Positions 25,190-34,442 of a stretch of 64,000 nt of DNA are shown piece by piece. The stretch comes from Alteribacillus bidgolensis. GTDB taxonomy: Bacteria > Bacillota > Bacilli > Bacillales > Marinococcaceae. The notes below the pieces were generated by a model. That model saw nothing but the letters and a program-made list of their open reading frames with translations, was not told the origin of the DNA and searched no databases. Each line of letters starts with the position of its first letter. Position 1 is the stretch's first letter. The stretch lies in NCBI RefSeq assembly GCF_002886255.1, contig NZ_KZ614149.1, positions 4,278,812 to 4,342,811 of the forward strand, given 5' to 3'. The position numbers and the translations under genes were made by a program.

Positions 25190-26788
25190 GTGGGAATCAT
25201 TGGCCGTATGCCCATTCGCGGCAAGATTACATTTTTGGTTTTTAGTATTGTATTATTTACTTTTATAATGATAGGCATTATTTTGCTTGGTTATGCATCA
25301 GACGTAAAAGAAGAAGAGTTAACACAACGAGCAATGATTACTTCTCAAAATTTAGCTCAAAATCAAACCGTAAAAGACTCAGTAACAGAGCTAGATGGTG
25401 CTGATCAGATACAGCCGATAGCTGAACGAATTCGTAAATTGAACGAAATCGACTATGTCGTTGTTTTAAATATGAATAAAATTCGTTTATCGCATCCAAT
25501 CCCGGATAGACTTTATTCTTATTTTAACAGTGATGATGCAGAAGCGGCTTTTTCGGAGCATGTTTATACAACTAAAGCAAAAGCAAATGACGATATTACA
25601 GTAAGAGCATTTGTACCCATTATGAATGATAATCAGGAACAAGTGGGTGTCGTAGTAAGCGGTAATATTTTGCCATCAACTATATCACTTATTGAAGAAT
25701 TCCGTAATCCTGCCTTACTTATTTTTATCATTACGATTTTATTTGGAACGTGGGGAGCATGGCTTTTAGCGTCTCATATTAAAAATCAGACGTTTGAGAT
25801 GGAGCCAGAAGATTTAGCTCGGGTTTTAGTGGAACGGACAGCCACTTTTCACGCCATCCATGAAGGGGTCATTGCCATCGACGAACAAGAAAAAATAACG
25901 GTCATGAACCATGCTGCCAAAAAGATGCTTAGTGTTGCAGGAGAGCCTATCGGTCGTCCCATTCAAGAAGTTATTCCCGATACAAGACTTCCAGAAGTGT
26001 TGGAGATGAATAGAGCTGTTTATCAAAAAGAGTTTTACGTACAGAACAGAGCTATTTTAAGTAACCGTATTCCAATAAAAGTGAATAATAAAACCGTAGG
26101 GGCTGTAGCTATTTTTCAAGATAAAACAGAAGTGAACCGGCTAGCCGAAGAACTAACTGGAGTAAAAACGTTTGTGGATGCTCTTCGAGTTCAAAATCAT
26201 GAATATTCAAATAAACTTCATACCATTGCTGGCTTGATTCAAATGGATGAAGGAAAAAAAGCACTTGAATTTATTTATGATGTAACAAATAGTGAAAACA
26301 ATTTTATAAAAAGAGTAAGTGATCAAATTCATGATGATAGCATCACCGGGCTATTAATAGGAAAATCAAGTAGAGGAAGAGAGCTTGGGGTTGAGCTGAC
26401 CTTGAGCAGACAATCTTATTTTAATCAATACCCGGAAGGAATCCATTCCAACGATTTAGTAGTTATTCTTGGAAATTTAATTGATAACAGTTTTGATGCG
26501 ATGAAATATAAAGAAGGTAACGACAAAAAGGTTTTTGTCCATATTCTAGAAAGCGAACAAGCCTTAATGATAAGAGTAGAGGATAATGGCACTGGAATAA
26601 AAGAAACCGTATTAAAGCATATATTTGAAAGAGGATATTCTACGAAAGGCAGTGAAGGACGGGGTATTGGCATGTTTTTGGTTAAGTCTATTGTAGACAG
26701 AATAGATGGACAAATAGATATTTCTTCTGATAAGGAGAGCACAGAAATGATGATTATACTCCCCATGAAAAGAAAGGAGGGCACGTAG
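25190..26788 (+). CDS. CitA/DctS-family sensor histidine kinase
   Basis: A 532-aa membrane kinase of the DcuS/CitA/DctS type, which senses di- or tricarboxylates outside the cell. TM1 (about 13-34), an extracellular PDC/PAS-like sensor (about 35-170), TM2 (about 176-195), a cytoplasmic PAS (about 215-320, EGVIAIDEQEKITVMNHAA), the phospho-acceptor region with RVQNHEYSNKLHTIAGLIQ (His in NHEYSNKLH), and HATPase motifs (LGNLIDNSFDA, DNGTGI, IFERGYSTKG, GIGMFLV). GTG 25190 is behind GGAG. It precedes the regulator gene by one base, forming a DctS/DctR-like pair. Confidence 0.9.
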   Translation: MGIIGRMPIRGKITFLVFSIVLFTFIMIGIILLGYASDVKEEELTQRAMITSQNLAQNQTVKDSVTELDGADQIQPIAERIRKLNEIDYVVVLNMNKIRLSHPIPDRLYSYFNSDDAEAAFSEHVYTTKAKANDDITVRAFVPIMNDNQEQVGVVVSGNILPSTISLIEEFRNPALLIFIITILFGTWGAWLLASHIKNQTFEMEPEDLARVLVERTATFHAIHEGVIAIDEQEKITVMNHAAKKMLSVAGEPIGRPIQEVIPDTRLPEVLEMNRAVYQKEFYVQNRAILSNRIPIKVNNKTVGAVAIFQDKTEVNRLAEELTGVKTFVDALRVQNHEYSNKLHTIAGLIQMDEGKKALEFIYDVTNSENNFIKRVSDQIHDDSITGLLIGKSSRGRELGVELTLSRQSYFNQYPEGIHSNDLVVILGNLIDNSFDAMKYKEGNDKKVFVHILESEQALMIRVEDNGTGIKETVLKHIFERGYSTKGSEGRGIGMFLVKSIVDRIDGQIDISSDKESTEMMIILPMKRKEGT

Positions 26789-26789
26789 G

Positions 26790-27503
26790 ATGAAACAACC
26801 TAAAACAGACATTCAAATCCTGTTGATTGAAGATGATCCGATGGTACAGGAAGTCAATAAAATGTTTATCGAAAAAGTGGAAGGTTTCACAGTAGCTGGA
26901 GTAGCAGCAGATGGCCAAAAAGGCAGGAAACTTGTGAACGAAATCGAACCTGACCTCGTGCTGCTCGATGTTTACATGCCTAATGAAGACGGCATAGAAT
27001 GTATTCAACATTTACGAGAAGCAAGAATTGATATCGATATCATAGCTGTTACAGCTGCAAATGATACGGCAACCATTCAAGACTTACTAAGAGCAGGTGT
27101 CATCGACTATATTGTAAAACCGTTTACGTTTGAACGAATGAAAAGGGCATTAACTCAATATCGGCAGCGGAGTGCACAATTTCTCAATCGGGAAGAGATG
27201 TCCCAAAATGAGCTTGATGAGATGATTTTGTCTGGAGAAAATCAAGAGCAGCACCAAGATGAACTTCCAAAAGGTTTACAAAAAAAGACCCTAGAGCAAG
27301 TCGTTGATTTTCTTAATAAAATGGAAACACCTTTATCAGCAGAGGATATTGGTCAGGAGATCGGGCTTGCACGGGTAACCGTAAGAAGGTATTTAAATTA
27401 TCTTGAAACTATAGGAAAAGTAAAAATTGAATTAACCTATGGACAAATTGGACGACCAATTCAATTGTATAAAAGGATAGACAACTCAGAGGAGTCAGGT
27501 TAA
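26790..27503 (+). CDS. CitB/DctR-family response regulator
   Basis: A 237-aa response regulator. The receiver (about 8-125) has IEDDPMVQEVN, phospho-acceptor Asp in LVLLDVYMPNEDG, Thr in AVTAAND and Lys in IVKPFTFERM. The C-terminal helix-turn-helix is of the DctR/CitT kind (LSAEDIGQEIGLARVTVRRYLNYLE). It is the partner of the upstream kinase. The next gene begins on the last base of its stop codon. The expected target is the TRAP transporter downstream. Confidence 0.9.
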   Translation: MKQPKTDIQILLIEDDPMVQEVNKMFIEKVEGFTVAGVAADGQKGRKLVNEIEPDLVLLDVYMPNEDGIECIQHLREARIDIDIIAVTAANDTATIQDLLRAGVIDYIVKPFTFERMKRALTQYRQRSAQFLNREEMSQNELDEMILSGENQEQHQDELPKGLQKKTLEQVVDFLNKMETPLSAEDIGQEIGLARVTVRRYLNYLETIGKVKIELTYGQIGRPIQLYKRIDNSEESG

Positions 27504-28564
27504 TGAAAAATTTAATTACCATTGCCGCCTTTATCGTAATTGGTTTAATGACATCTTTGTATATTGGTTTTGGTTATGAGGAAAATCAAAACATCGCAGC
27601 TGAAGATGAAGAAGTGAAAGGTTTAAATGAAAAAGTCACTCTGAAATTTAGTTATGTAACAGCAGAAAACACACCAAAAGGGAAAGCTGCTCGTTATTTT
27701 GCCCAGGCAGTGAAGGAAAAAACAAATGGATGGGTAGAAGTGGAAGTCTATCCGAATGGGATGCTGTACGAAGCGCAAGAAGAATTTGAAGCTTTACTCA
27801 ATAATCAAGTACATTTTATTGCACCGGCTTTTTCTGAAATAGCTGTTCATGACAATAAATGGATGGTAATGGATCTTCCATTTGCTTTTAAGGATGAAAA
27901 AATGGTAAAGGAAGCTTTTCAAGGAAAAATCGGTGATTTATTATTTGAGAGTATTGAAAACTCTCATTATAAAGGACTTGCCTTTTGGGATAACGGTTTT
28001 AAACATATTACGAACAATAGTCACCCCATTACAGACCCTAAAGATTTGAAAGGGCTTACGATGAGGGTGATGCCAAGTAAGGTCTTGTCAGAAACGTATC
28101 ATACCGTTGATGCTGATCCAAAAACCTATCCATTTAATCGAGTCTATTCTTTGCTCAGCGATGGGAAGATAGATGGAACAGAAAATACACTTTCTAACAT
28201 TTATTCTAAAGGTTTTTATGAGCAGCAGCGTTATATGACAATGAGCCGCCATAATTATTTAGGGTATGCTGTACTTACGAACAAGTCTATGTGGAACACG
28301 CTGCCGGTCGAACACCAGCAAGCTATAGAGGACGCAATGGAAGAAACGACAGAATGGATGCGGACACATGCTAAAGGTATTAATAACGAAATGTTAGAGA
28401 GAATGCAAACACAGAATGTGATGGAAATACATGAATTAACTGCTGAAGAAAAGGAAAAATGGAGAAAGACGTTAAAACCGGTTTATAAACAATATGAGGA
28501 TAACATCGGACAAGAACTATTAGAAGAATTAAGGAAATTACAAAAAAAATATGGTATGTCCTGA
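27503..28564 (+). CDS. DctP-type TRAP solute-binding protein, probable co-sensor
   Basis: A 353-aa exported binding protein of the DctP family. It begins with a membrane segment (MKNLITIAAFIVIGLMTSLYIGF) and has no lipobox, so it may stay anchored. The body has the DctP pattern KAARYFAQAVKEKTNGWVEVEVYPNGML, then LLNNQVHFIAPAFSEI, LKGLTMRVMPSKVL, SDGKIDGTENTLSNIYSKGF. No DctQ/DctM genes adjoin it; the transporter downstream is of the TAXI type with its own binding protein. In Bacillus subtilis DctB, a protein of this class next to dctSR, works as a co-sensor of the kinase; the same role is inferred here. It is translationally linked to the regulator. Confidence 0.85.
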   Translation: MKNLITIAAFIVIGLMTSLYIGFGYEENQNIAAEDEEVKGLNEKVTLKFSYVTAENTPKGKAARYFAQAVKEKTNGWVEVEVYPNGMLYEAQEEFEALLNNQVHFIAPAFSEIAVHDNKWMVMDLPFAFKDEKMVKEAFQGKIGDLLFESIENSHYKGLAFWDNGFKHITNNSHPITDPKDLKGLTMRVMPSKVLSETYHTVDADPKTYPFNRVYSLLSDGKIDGTENTLSNIYSKGFYEQQRYMTMSRHNYLGYAVLTNKSMWNTLPVEHQQAIEDAMEETTEWMRTHAKGINNEMLERMQTQNVMEIHELTAEEKEKWRKTLKPVYKQYEDNIGQELLEELRKLQKKYGMS

Positions 28565-28566
28565 TC

Positions 28567-28600
28567 CAGCACCCTTTTTTCGATTATAGGGTGCTGATTT
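28567..28600 (+). terminator. Probable terminator after the co-sensor gene
   Basis: CAGCACCC (28567-28574) / GGGTGCTG (28589-28596), perfect 8-bp stem with T residues in the loop and ATTTATG after it. It separates the sensing operon from the transport operon. Confidence 0.65.
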
Positions 28601-28716
28601 ATGTTCGTGAACAAAAAGAACAAAAAGATATTTAAGACCAAATACTGAAACAATTATGTAAACGCTTCATAATTTAAAAAGTGAAAATATTCTATATAAT
28701 ACAGGGGGAAAAAATC

Positions 28717-29790
28717 ATGGAAAAATATTTAAAACGTACGCTTTTATCTGCAGTTAGCGGTGCTGGTATTTTATTTGCTGCAGCTTGCGGCGGGTCTGAT
28801 GAAAGCGGAGCAGAAGGTGAAGCAGATGGAAGTGCAGATGGAGAAGAGCAAGCTTCCGAAGAAGGAATCTCTTATGATGACTATCCTTCTACTGTCAAAA
28901 TTGGTACAGCATCACAAGGCGGTACTTACTATATTTATGGCGGCGGAATTGGTTCATTATTGGAAAGCGAATTAGATATTACAGCAAACGTAGAAGTAAC
29001 TGGTGGTCCGGTTCATAATATGCAGTTAACAAATGGAAAAGACCAAGATATCGGTCTTGTAACACTTGGACCAGGATATGAAGGAGTAACAGGAACAGGG
29101 GAATGGACAGAAGGGAATAAAATGGAAGATGTTCGTGTAACCTTCCCAATGTATACAACTCCGTTTCATTGGTGGTCTCTTGAAGGTAGTGGGGTAGAAA
29201 GCATTGATGATATGGATGGTATGAAAGTTGGTGTTGGACCTGCTGGTGGAACGTCCGGAACATATTTACCGCTAATTCACGACGCGCTTGAATTGAATAT
29301 TGATCCCGTACAAGCCGGAGCTAGTGATATGGTAAGTCAACAAATGGATGGACAGCTTGATGTAATAGGATTTGCGGCTGGTATTCCAATCTCTGCAGTA
29401 AGTGAGGTAGAGGCTCAGCGTGATATTAATTTCTTTGGTATTGACGGGGAACAGCGTGAAAAAATTATCGAGGAATATCCGTATTTCTTTGAATACACTA
29501 TTCCAGCAGACACCTACAATCAGCTCGATGAAGATTTAGAAACGATTGCTATGTTTAACTTTGGAATTGTGCATAAGGAAGCAAATGAAGAATTCGTGTA
29601 CGACTTAGTAAAAGCATACCATGAAAACCAAGAAAAATTGATGGATACTCATTCCGCTGCAGAAGAAGCTGAAATCGAAGCTATCCTTCAAAATGATGTA
29701 ATGCCATTGCACCCTGGTGCAATTAAATTTTACGAAGAAGAGGGTATTGACCTGCCAGAAGATGTATACCCGCCTGAATGGGAAGAGTAA
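28717..29790 (+). CDS. TAXI-family TRAP transporter solute-binding lipoprotein
   Basis: A 357-aa extracytoplasmic binding lipoprotein of the TAXI TRAP class. Lipoprotein signal with lipobox LFAAAC at about 16-21, then an acidic tether (GSDESGAEGEADGSADGEEQ). The mature part starts VKIGTASQGGTYYIYGGGIGSLLE, the TAXI signature, and contains VGVGPAGGTSGTYLPLI. Start ATG 28717 lies behind CAGGGGGAAA; GTG 28681 is rejected. Ligands of the class include glutamate and dicarboxylates; the DctSR-like pair upstream favours a carboxylate. The fused permease follows. Confidence 0.9.
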   Translation: MEKYLKRTLLSAVSGAGILFAAACGGSDESGAEGEADGSADGEEQASEEGISYDDYPSTVKIGTASQGGTYYIYGGGIGSLLESELDITANVEVTGGPVHNMQLTNGKDQDIGLVTLGPGYEGVTGTGEWTEGNKMEDVRVTFPMYTTPFHWWSLEGSGVESIDDMDGMKVGVGPAGGTSGTYLPLIHDALELNIDPVQAGASDMVSQQMDGQLDVIGFAAGIPISAVSEVEAQRDINFFGIDGEQREKIIEEYPYFFEYTIPADTYNQLDEDLETIAMFNFGIVHKEANEEFVYDLVKAYHENQEKLMDTHSAAEEAEIEAILQNDVMPLHPGAIKFYEEEGIDLPEDVYPPEWEE

Positions 29791-29803
29791 TAAATAAAAG
29801 CGG

Positions 29804-29908
29804 GGCGGGCCTGTTAAAAAGGCCTGCCTATTATTAAAAGGTATTTCAGTCTTCAATAGGATGTTGAACCATACGATACGCAGGTTATTTTCGTATTGAA
29901 GGCTGAAA
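29804..29908 (+). promoter_or_regulatory. Two intercistronic stem-loops between TAXI binding protein and permease
   Basis: A 9-bp hairpin, GGCGGGCCT (29804-29812) / AGGCCTGCC (29820-29828), without a T run, followed by a second pair of 15-base arms. The second pair is TTTCAGTCTTCAATA (29844-29858) and TATTGAAGGCTGAAA (29894-29908), all paired with one G-U, loop 35 bases. They fill most of the 155-base gap. Such structures often keep binding-protein mRNA more abundant than permease mRNA; that role is inferred. Confidence 0.65.
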
Positions 29909-29945
29909 AAGCTGTCGTCTCGTACAATAGAAAGGAGCAAAAAAT

Positions 29946-31922
29946 ATGGCAAAGAAAGACCAACGTTCACCAGATGAAAACGAATCGTTATTATCAGACG
30001 ATCAAGCCAAACAAATAGAAGAGGCAGCAGATGGGGGAGCGAATACACGTGAGTTGTCGGGAGTTGTCAAAATTGCGTTTACAACGATAGCAGTAGCTGC
30101 TGTTATTTTTCATTTATATATTTTAAATTTAAGTCCCATGGAGCCATGGGTATTTCGGACAATTCATTTAGCATTCGGTGCGATACTAGGATTTATATTA
30201 TATAGAGGCTGGAATACAACATCGAATAAAATTCATGCAGTAGACTGGTTATTAATCGCTGCTACTCTTTGGGTAACGTATTATATTACAACGAATGTTT
30301 CTTCTTTGTTGTTTAGAGTAGGGGTAATGCCCGAAATGCTGGACACGGTCACAGCAGTCATAGGGTTAGTCATCGTTCTTGAGTTAACCCGGCGTACCAG
30401 CGGCTGGACACTGCCTATTTTAGCTGGTGTTTTTATCGCTTATGTATTTTTGGGACCTTGGCTTCCTGGTTTATTAAATCACAGTGGATATGGATTTGAC
30501 CGGTTTGTTACGTATATATTCGCTGTAGATGGCGTGTTTGGTGTCACACTCGATGTATCATCGAAATATATTTTATTATTTATTGTTTTTGGTGCTTTTT
30601 TACAAATGTCAGGAGTCGGTCGTTACTTTATTGACTTTTCGTTTTCTCTGGCTGGGGGAATGCGCGGCGGTCCGGCTAAAGTGTCCGTTCTTTCAAGTGG
30701 TTTAATGGGAATGATGAATGGTACGTCTGCCGGAAATGCTGTAGCAACGGGATCCCTTACTATTCCGTTAATGAAGCGAGTAGGCTATAATGGACGATTT
30801 GCGGCAGCCACAGAAGCAACTGCATCAGCTGGCGGACAAATTATGATTCCTATTATGGGAGCTGGTGCTTTTATTATGGCAGAAGTTACCGGAATCCCTT
30901 ATGCTGAAATCATTGTTGCCGCTACAATACCTGCTTTTTTATATTTTATATCTGTCTATTTTATGGTTGATTTTCAAGCTCTGAAAAGTGGGATGAAAGG
31001 TATTAAGCGGAAAGATTTGCCTTCTTTAAGAGCAATTGTAAAACAAGCCTATTTGTTTCTGCCGGTTGTGCTTCTCATTTATTTGCTTGTTAATGGTTAT
31101 TCCGTTATTCGATCAGGTACAGCTGCTATTATTGCTTGTTTTGTGATAAGCTGGTTCACTAAAACGAATAAAATGGGCATTCGCCGACTTATAGGCGCAT
31201 TTGATCTAGGAATGAGAAACACTATTCAATTATTGGCGGTTTGTGCTTGTGCTGGAATAATTGTTGGTGTTATTGCGTTAACTGGGGTAGGAATGAGATT
31301 TAGTTCAATGCTGCTTGGAGTGGCGGATACGAATCAGTTCCTTGCGCTTGTCTTTGCTATGTTTATTTCCATCTTACTTGGAATGGGAATGCCTACCACT
31401 GCTGCGTATGCTGTAGCTGCGTCTGTTGTTGCTCCAGGTCTGATTGAAATAGGGTTTGAACCATTATTTGCTCATATGTTTGTCTTTTATTTTGCAGTGA
31501 TGTCCGCTATCACGCCTCCTGTTGCCTTGGCAGCTTATGCAGCAGCAGGTGTGGCAGGTGAAGATCCTTTCAAAACAGGAGTTCAAGCATTTAAACTTGG
31601 AATAGCAGCATTTATTGTACCGTATATGTTTATTTATAGTCCTTCCCTCTTTATGATCGGAGACGCGGGAACAATTATACTCGCAGCTGTTACAGCAGCA
31701 GCAGGAATTTATTTCTTATCGGCTTCTGTTCAAGGCTGGTTTTCAAAAGGCCGGGCAGGCTGGATTGTCCGACTCCTTTTACTTGGAGCAGCGATCTCGT
31801 TAATAAACACAAATATCTGGTTTGACCTTCTAGCTGTAGGCTTTGCGATATTGGCCTTTATTCTGCAAAAAATAGCAGCTGTTGAAAAAAAGACAGAAGA
31901 ACATCCAGGCATACCATCTTAA
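29946..31922 (+). CDS. TRAP transporter fused permease (TAXI type)
   Basis: A 658-aa membrane protein joining the small (DctQ-like) and large (DctM-like) TRAP permease subunits. The hydrophilic N terminus (1-40) is followed by about four segments (43-190), then the large domain with the hallmark GMMNGTSAGNAVATGSLTIPLMKRVGY, ATASAGGQIMIPIMGAGAFIMAE, and ILLGMGMPTTAAYAVAASV. It drives sodium-dependent uptake of the ligand bound by the preceding protein. ATG 29946 follows AAAGGAGCAAAAA. Confidence 0.93.
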   Translation: MAKKDQRSPDENESLLSDDQAKQIEEAADGGANTRELSGVVKIAFTTIAVAAVIFHLYILNLSPMEPWVFRTIHLAFGAILGFILYRGWNTTSNKIHAVDWLLIAATLWVTYYITTNVSSLLFRVGVMPEMLDTVTAVIGLVIVLELTRRTSGWTLPILAGVFIAYVFLGPWLPGLLNHSGYGFDRFVTYIFAVDGVFGVTLDVSSKYILLFIVFGAFLQMSGVGRYFIDFSFSLAGGMRGGPAKVSVLSSGLMGMMNGTSAGNAVATGSLTIPLMKRVGYNGRFAAATEATASAGGQIMIPIMGAGAFIMAEVTGIPYAEIIVAATIPAFLYFISVYFMVDFQALKSGMKGIKRKDLPSLRAIVKQAYLFLPVVLLIYLLVNGYSVIRSGTAAIIACFVISWFTKTNKMGIRRLIGAFDLGMRNTIQLLAVCACAGIIVGVIALTGVGMRFSSMLLGVADTNQFLALVFAMFISILLGMGMPTTAAYAVAASVVAPGLIEIGFEPLFAHMFVFYFAVMSAITPPVALAAYAAAGVAGEDPFKTGVQAFKLGIAAFIVPYMFIYSPSLFMIGDAGTIILAAVTAAAGIYFLSASVQGWFSKGRAGWIVRLLLLGAAISLINTNIWFDLLAVGFAILAFILQKIAAVEKKTEEHPGIPS

Positions 31923-31962
31923 TACACCGTTGTTTGCAAAACTATAACAACAGATGATTGTC

Positions 31963-31997
31963 AGGAGGATCCTTTTGAAAGGGATTCTCCTTTTTCA
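31963..31997 (+). terminator. Rho-independent terminator of the TRAP operon
   Basis: AGGAGGATCC (31963-31972) pairs with GGATTCTCCT (31982-31991), one G-U, then TTTT. It lies in the gap to the converging DUF3298-like gene. Confidence 0.85.
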
Positions 31998-32050
31998 ATT
32001 TGCCGAGATTTAGGTGCAGTTCACTATTAATTATGGGATGGCTTTCTTTG

Positions 32051-32668
32051 TTACACAGACAATACGTCAAGCGGACTATTTTCTTTGGTGATGTCTTGGA
32101 GTTCAAAAGCCGGAATGGGGAACATTGGAAACCCTGCATACCCAGGTGAGATGTCATATTCATTAAAGTAGATAACCAACGTTTTATCGGCAATATAGTA
32201 TTTTTGGTTTGGAGAAATTCCAGGAAATCCATTCAAAAGAGGTATATCCCTTCGTTTAATTTGCTCCTCAATAATGGCGTTAATTCGTGCTTCATAGTCA
32301 CTTCCTTGTTTAAATAAATCCTTTAATTGGTAAATTTCTCCCGATTGAACATCGGCAGTCAGCGAATCCATAAATTCGACTGGATGTGCAAGCGAAGGCA
32401 TATTAGCAAAAAGCGTGAATGTGAAACTTACAATGCCGCGCTGATTGTTTTTCATTTCGTAATTTCCAATAATCTCTGTCACGCCTGGTTCATAATACCC
32501 AAGCTCTTTCACTTGTAAAAACATCCCATCCATCTTGGTAAATATGGTGTCATTTAATTTATGCTGATGCATTGGGTTTAACAGCATTAACTGCGGGTAA
32601 AAAATCGAAATGTTCGGTGCCATAATGGAATAGGAATGAACAGGGACCGGCAGACGGTATCGTTCCAT
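32051..32668 (-). CDS. DUF3298-like protein
   Basis: A 205-aa protein resembling the DUF4163/DUF3298 pair found in RsiV-like and related envelope proteins. The C-terminal part has LTADVQSGEIYQLKDLFKQGSDYEARINAIIEEQI followed by YYIADKTLVIYFNEYDISPGYAGFPMFPIP, the usual DUF3298 ending. It has no signal peptide here, unlike many relatives. ATG 32668 is preferred to TTG 32677 because AAGGG lies about nine bases upstream of it. Single gene, function unknown; family call is moderate. Confidence 0.7.
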   Translation of the reverse strand: MERYRLPVPVHSYSIMAPNISIFYPQLMLLNPMHQHKLNDTIFTKMDGMFLQVKELGYYEPGVTEIIGNYEMKNNQRGIVSFTFTLFANMPSLAHPVEFMDSLTADVQSGEIYQLKDLFKQGSDYEARINAIIEEQIKRRDIPLLNGFPGISPNQKYYIADKTLVIYFNEYDISPGYAGFPMFPIPAFELQDITKENSPLDVLSV

Positions 32669-32823
32669 TTTAATCAACCCTTGCCAATATAAATTTATAC
32701 AGTAGCCTATTCTCTCTACGGCAATAATGGAACAAATTTGTCAATGAGGATAAAAAAAAACCATGCTGTACATATTAGTAATGGTTAAGTATTTTGACTT
32801 TTATATAGAAAGAAGGGAATAAG

Positions 32824-33591
32824 TTGAGAAAAAAAGTTTGTATGCTTTTATCATGTATCTTAATCACAACAATCTTTACAGGTTGTAATACGGATAATCA
32901 GGGCGCTGGCGGACAGAGAAATAATGAATATGAACAAATAGGTTTTACTCCAGGAGATGGTACAGAAAATGCAGAAAGACAACAAAATAATAATCGTTTC
33001 CCATTTAATCTTTTTCCTGGAGGGGAGGAAGACGGAGATGGCGGCGAAACACCAATGCTGCCTGTACCAAACCCTGATTTAGAGATTGAAGATCCAGAAG
33101 TGGAAGTGCCGGATGCAGAAGAGTTTAACGTTCCAGAAGAATCAGAACAAGAGCAAGCAGATCAATCTGCTGAACAGCCTGACGAATCTCAAGAGAAAGA
33201 AGACCCTTCTGATAAAGGGGATGCTGCATCAGGTGTAATTGAATTAACCAATCAAGAACGAGAAAAAAATGGATTGTCAGCTCTGAAAGCAGATTCAGAA
33301 GTTGCAGAGGTGGCACAAGCTAAATCGGAAGACATGGCAAAAAACAATTATTTTGCACATAATTCACCGACCTATGGAAGTCCGTTTAATATGTTAAATG
33401 ACTTCGGAGTTGACTATACTGCTGCAGCTGAAAATATTGCTGCCGGTCAAGGGTCTGCAGAAGAAGTCGTTCAAGCTTGGATGAATAGTGAGGGCCACCG
33501 TAAAAATATTTTAAATAAAGAGGTAACGCATATCGGTGTAGGATATGTAGAAGAAGGAAATCACTGGACGCAAATGTTTATTGGAAAGTAA
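32824..33591 (+). CDS. CAP/SCP-domain lipoprotein (YkwD-like)
   Basis: A 255-aa exported lipoprotein: signal peptide with lipobox FTGC (about residue 21). It is followed by a long acidic, low-complexity linker (25-135, rich in Glu, Asp, Gln and Pro) and a C-terminal CAP domain (about 138-255). CAP landmarks: VIELTNQEREKNGLSALK, KSEDMAKNNYFAHNSP, AENIAAGQGSAEEVVQAWMNSEGHRKNIL and HIGVGY. The conserved His and Glu of the CAP cavity are present. TTG 32824 is the start, behind AGAAGGGAA. Relatives in bacilli are spore or envelope proteins of unknown activity. Confidence 0.88.
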   Translation: MRKKVCMLLSCILITTIFTGCNTDNQGAGGQRNNEYEQIGFTPGDGTENAERQQNNNRFPFNLFPGGEEDGDGGETPMLPVPNPDLEIEDPEVEVPDAEEFNVPEESEQEQADQSAEQPDESQEKEDPSDKGDAASGVIELTNQEREKNGLSALKADSEVAEVAQAKSEDMAKNNYFAHNSPTYGSPFNMLNDFGVDYTAAAENIAAGQGSAEEVVQAWMNSEGHRKNILNKEVTHIGVGYVEEGNHWTQMFIGK

Positions 33592-33604
33592 TTACAATAA
33601 ATTT

Positions 33605-33633
33605 AACCGCCTGTAATAGGGCGGTTTTTTTAT
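33605..33633 (+). terminator. Rho-independent terminator
   Basis: AACCGCC (33605-33611) / GGCGGTT (33620-33626), then TTTTT. Confidence 0.9.
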
Positions 33634-33641
33634 TTTACTTA

Positions 33642-33718
33642 AGGAAAGTTTAACTTTTTAAAGGATCAAAGTATAAGTAAATCTAAAACTTCAGCTATCG
33701 GCAAGCCGATTTTTTATA
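33642..33718 (+). repeat. Short dispersed repeat with terminator-like hairpin
   Basis: Shares AGTTTAACTTT and AAAGGATCAAAGTATAAG with copies at 54.3 (inverted) and 59.7 kb. The hairpin ATCGGCAAGCCGAT with T run is at about 33698-33716. It is shortened in the middle compared with the copy at 59731-59817. It fills the gap between the CAP gene and the converging DUF421 gene. Confidence 0.75.
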
Positions 33719-33719
33719 A

Positions 33720-34442
33720 TTAATTGTATATAGGAGGGACAGTTACTTCAGGTTCTTCTTTTAAGGAAATATGAATTTCCAGCTTTTCATTAATAGAGGC
33801 AAAAAAGACGTTACTCACATCATCGACTCCTTGAATTTTTAGTTGATGTCTAAGCCAAATTTCATCAACATTAAATTTTTGTAAAACCCCTGGATACATT
33901 TGGCCTTCCATAATGACAGGAAAAGCAATGGAGGCAGTTTTAGTCGTTAAATTCATGTCTTCTAAGGTGACTGTGTTTTTTAATGGCTGTTTTAAAACAC
34001 TCACATTTCCATTTGCTTCTACAACTGCTGTTTTTACTTGGCTAATGTCAAATATATCTTTTTCACGTAAAGCTTCAAGAATGTTATCAATAGAATATCG
34101 TATTTTTTTAAGGTTCTTACGAAGAATTTTACCATCTTGAATAACAATAGTAGGCTTGAAAGTAATGTATTTTCCAATTTTACGATTTGATATTTTTAAT
34201 CTTGCTACCAAACGCTGAAGAACACCTATGAACACAACAGCAGCTACTGTTGGCAGATGTTGAACGTCTGGATCTGCAATATCAGCCCCCACGACTGAAC
34301 CAAGTGTTATCACGATTAAAAAATCAAATACGGGAAGTTCTCCTATTGCTCGTTTCCCCATAAATATAGTCATGCATAACAACAAAGGTAAGATAGTAAT
34401 GATTCGTCCCGTAACAATAAATATATCCATTAAGTTACTCAC
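33720..34442 (-). CDS. DUF421 (YetF-like) membrane protein
   Basis: A 240-aa protein of the DUF421/YetF family. Three N-terminal membrane segments (about 9-28, 37-55, 62-80) precede a cytoplasmic domain with IRYSIDNILEALREKDIFDISQVKTAVVEANG, typical of the family. Relatives in bacilli include spore-germination related YetF/YrbG-type proteins with unclear function. The ATG at 34440-34442 is the first in frame, behind AAAGGGGTAAAAC. Single gene. Confidence 0.85.
   Translation of the reverse strand: MSNLMDIFIVTGRIITILPLLLCMTIFMGKRAIGELPVFDFLIVITLGSVVGADIADPDVQHLPTVAAVVFIGVLQRLVARLKISNRKIGKYITFKPTIVIQDGKILRKNLKKIRYSIDNILEALREKDIFDISQVKTAVVEANGNVSVLKQPLKNTVTLEDMNLTTKTASIAFPVIMEGQMYPGVLQKFNVDEIWLRHQLKIQGVDDVSNVFFASINEKLEIHISLKEEPEVTVPPIYN

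Noticed and set aside
28657..28670. A cre-like site before the TAXI binding protein
   Set aside because: Only one half of TGTAAACGCTTCAT fits the consensus; three positions at one end do not match.
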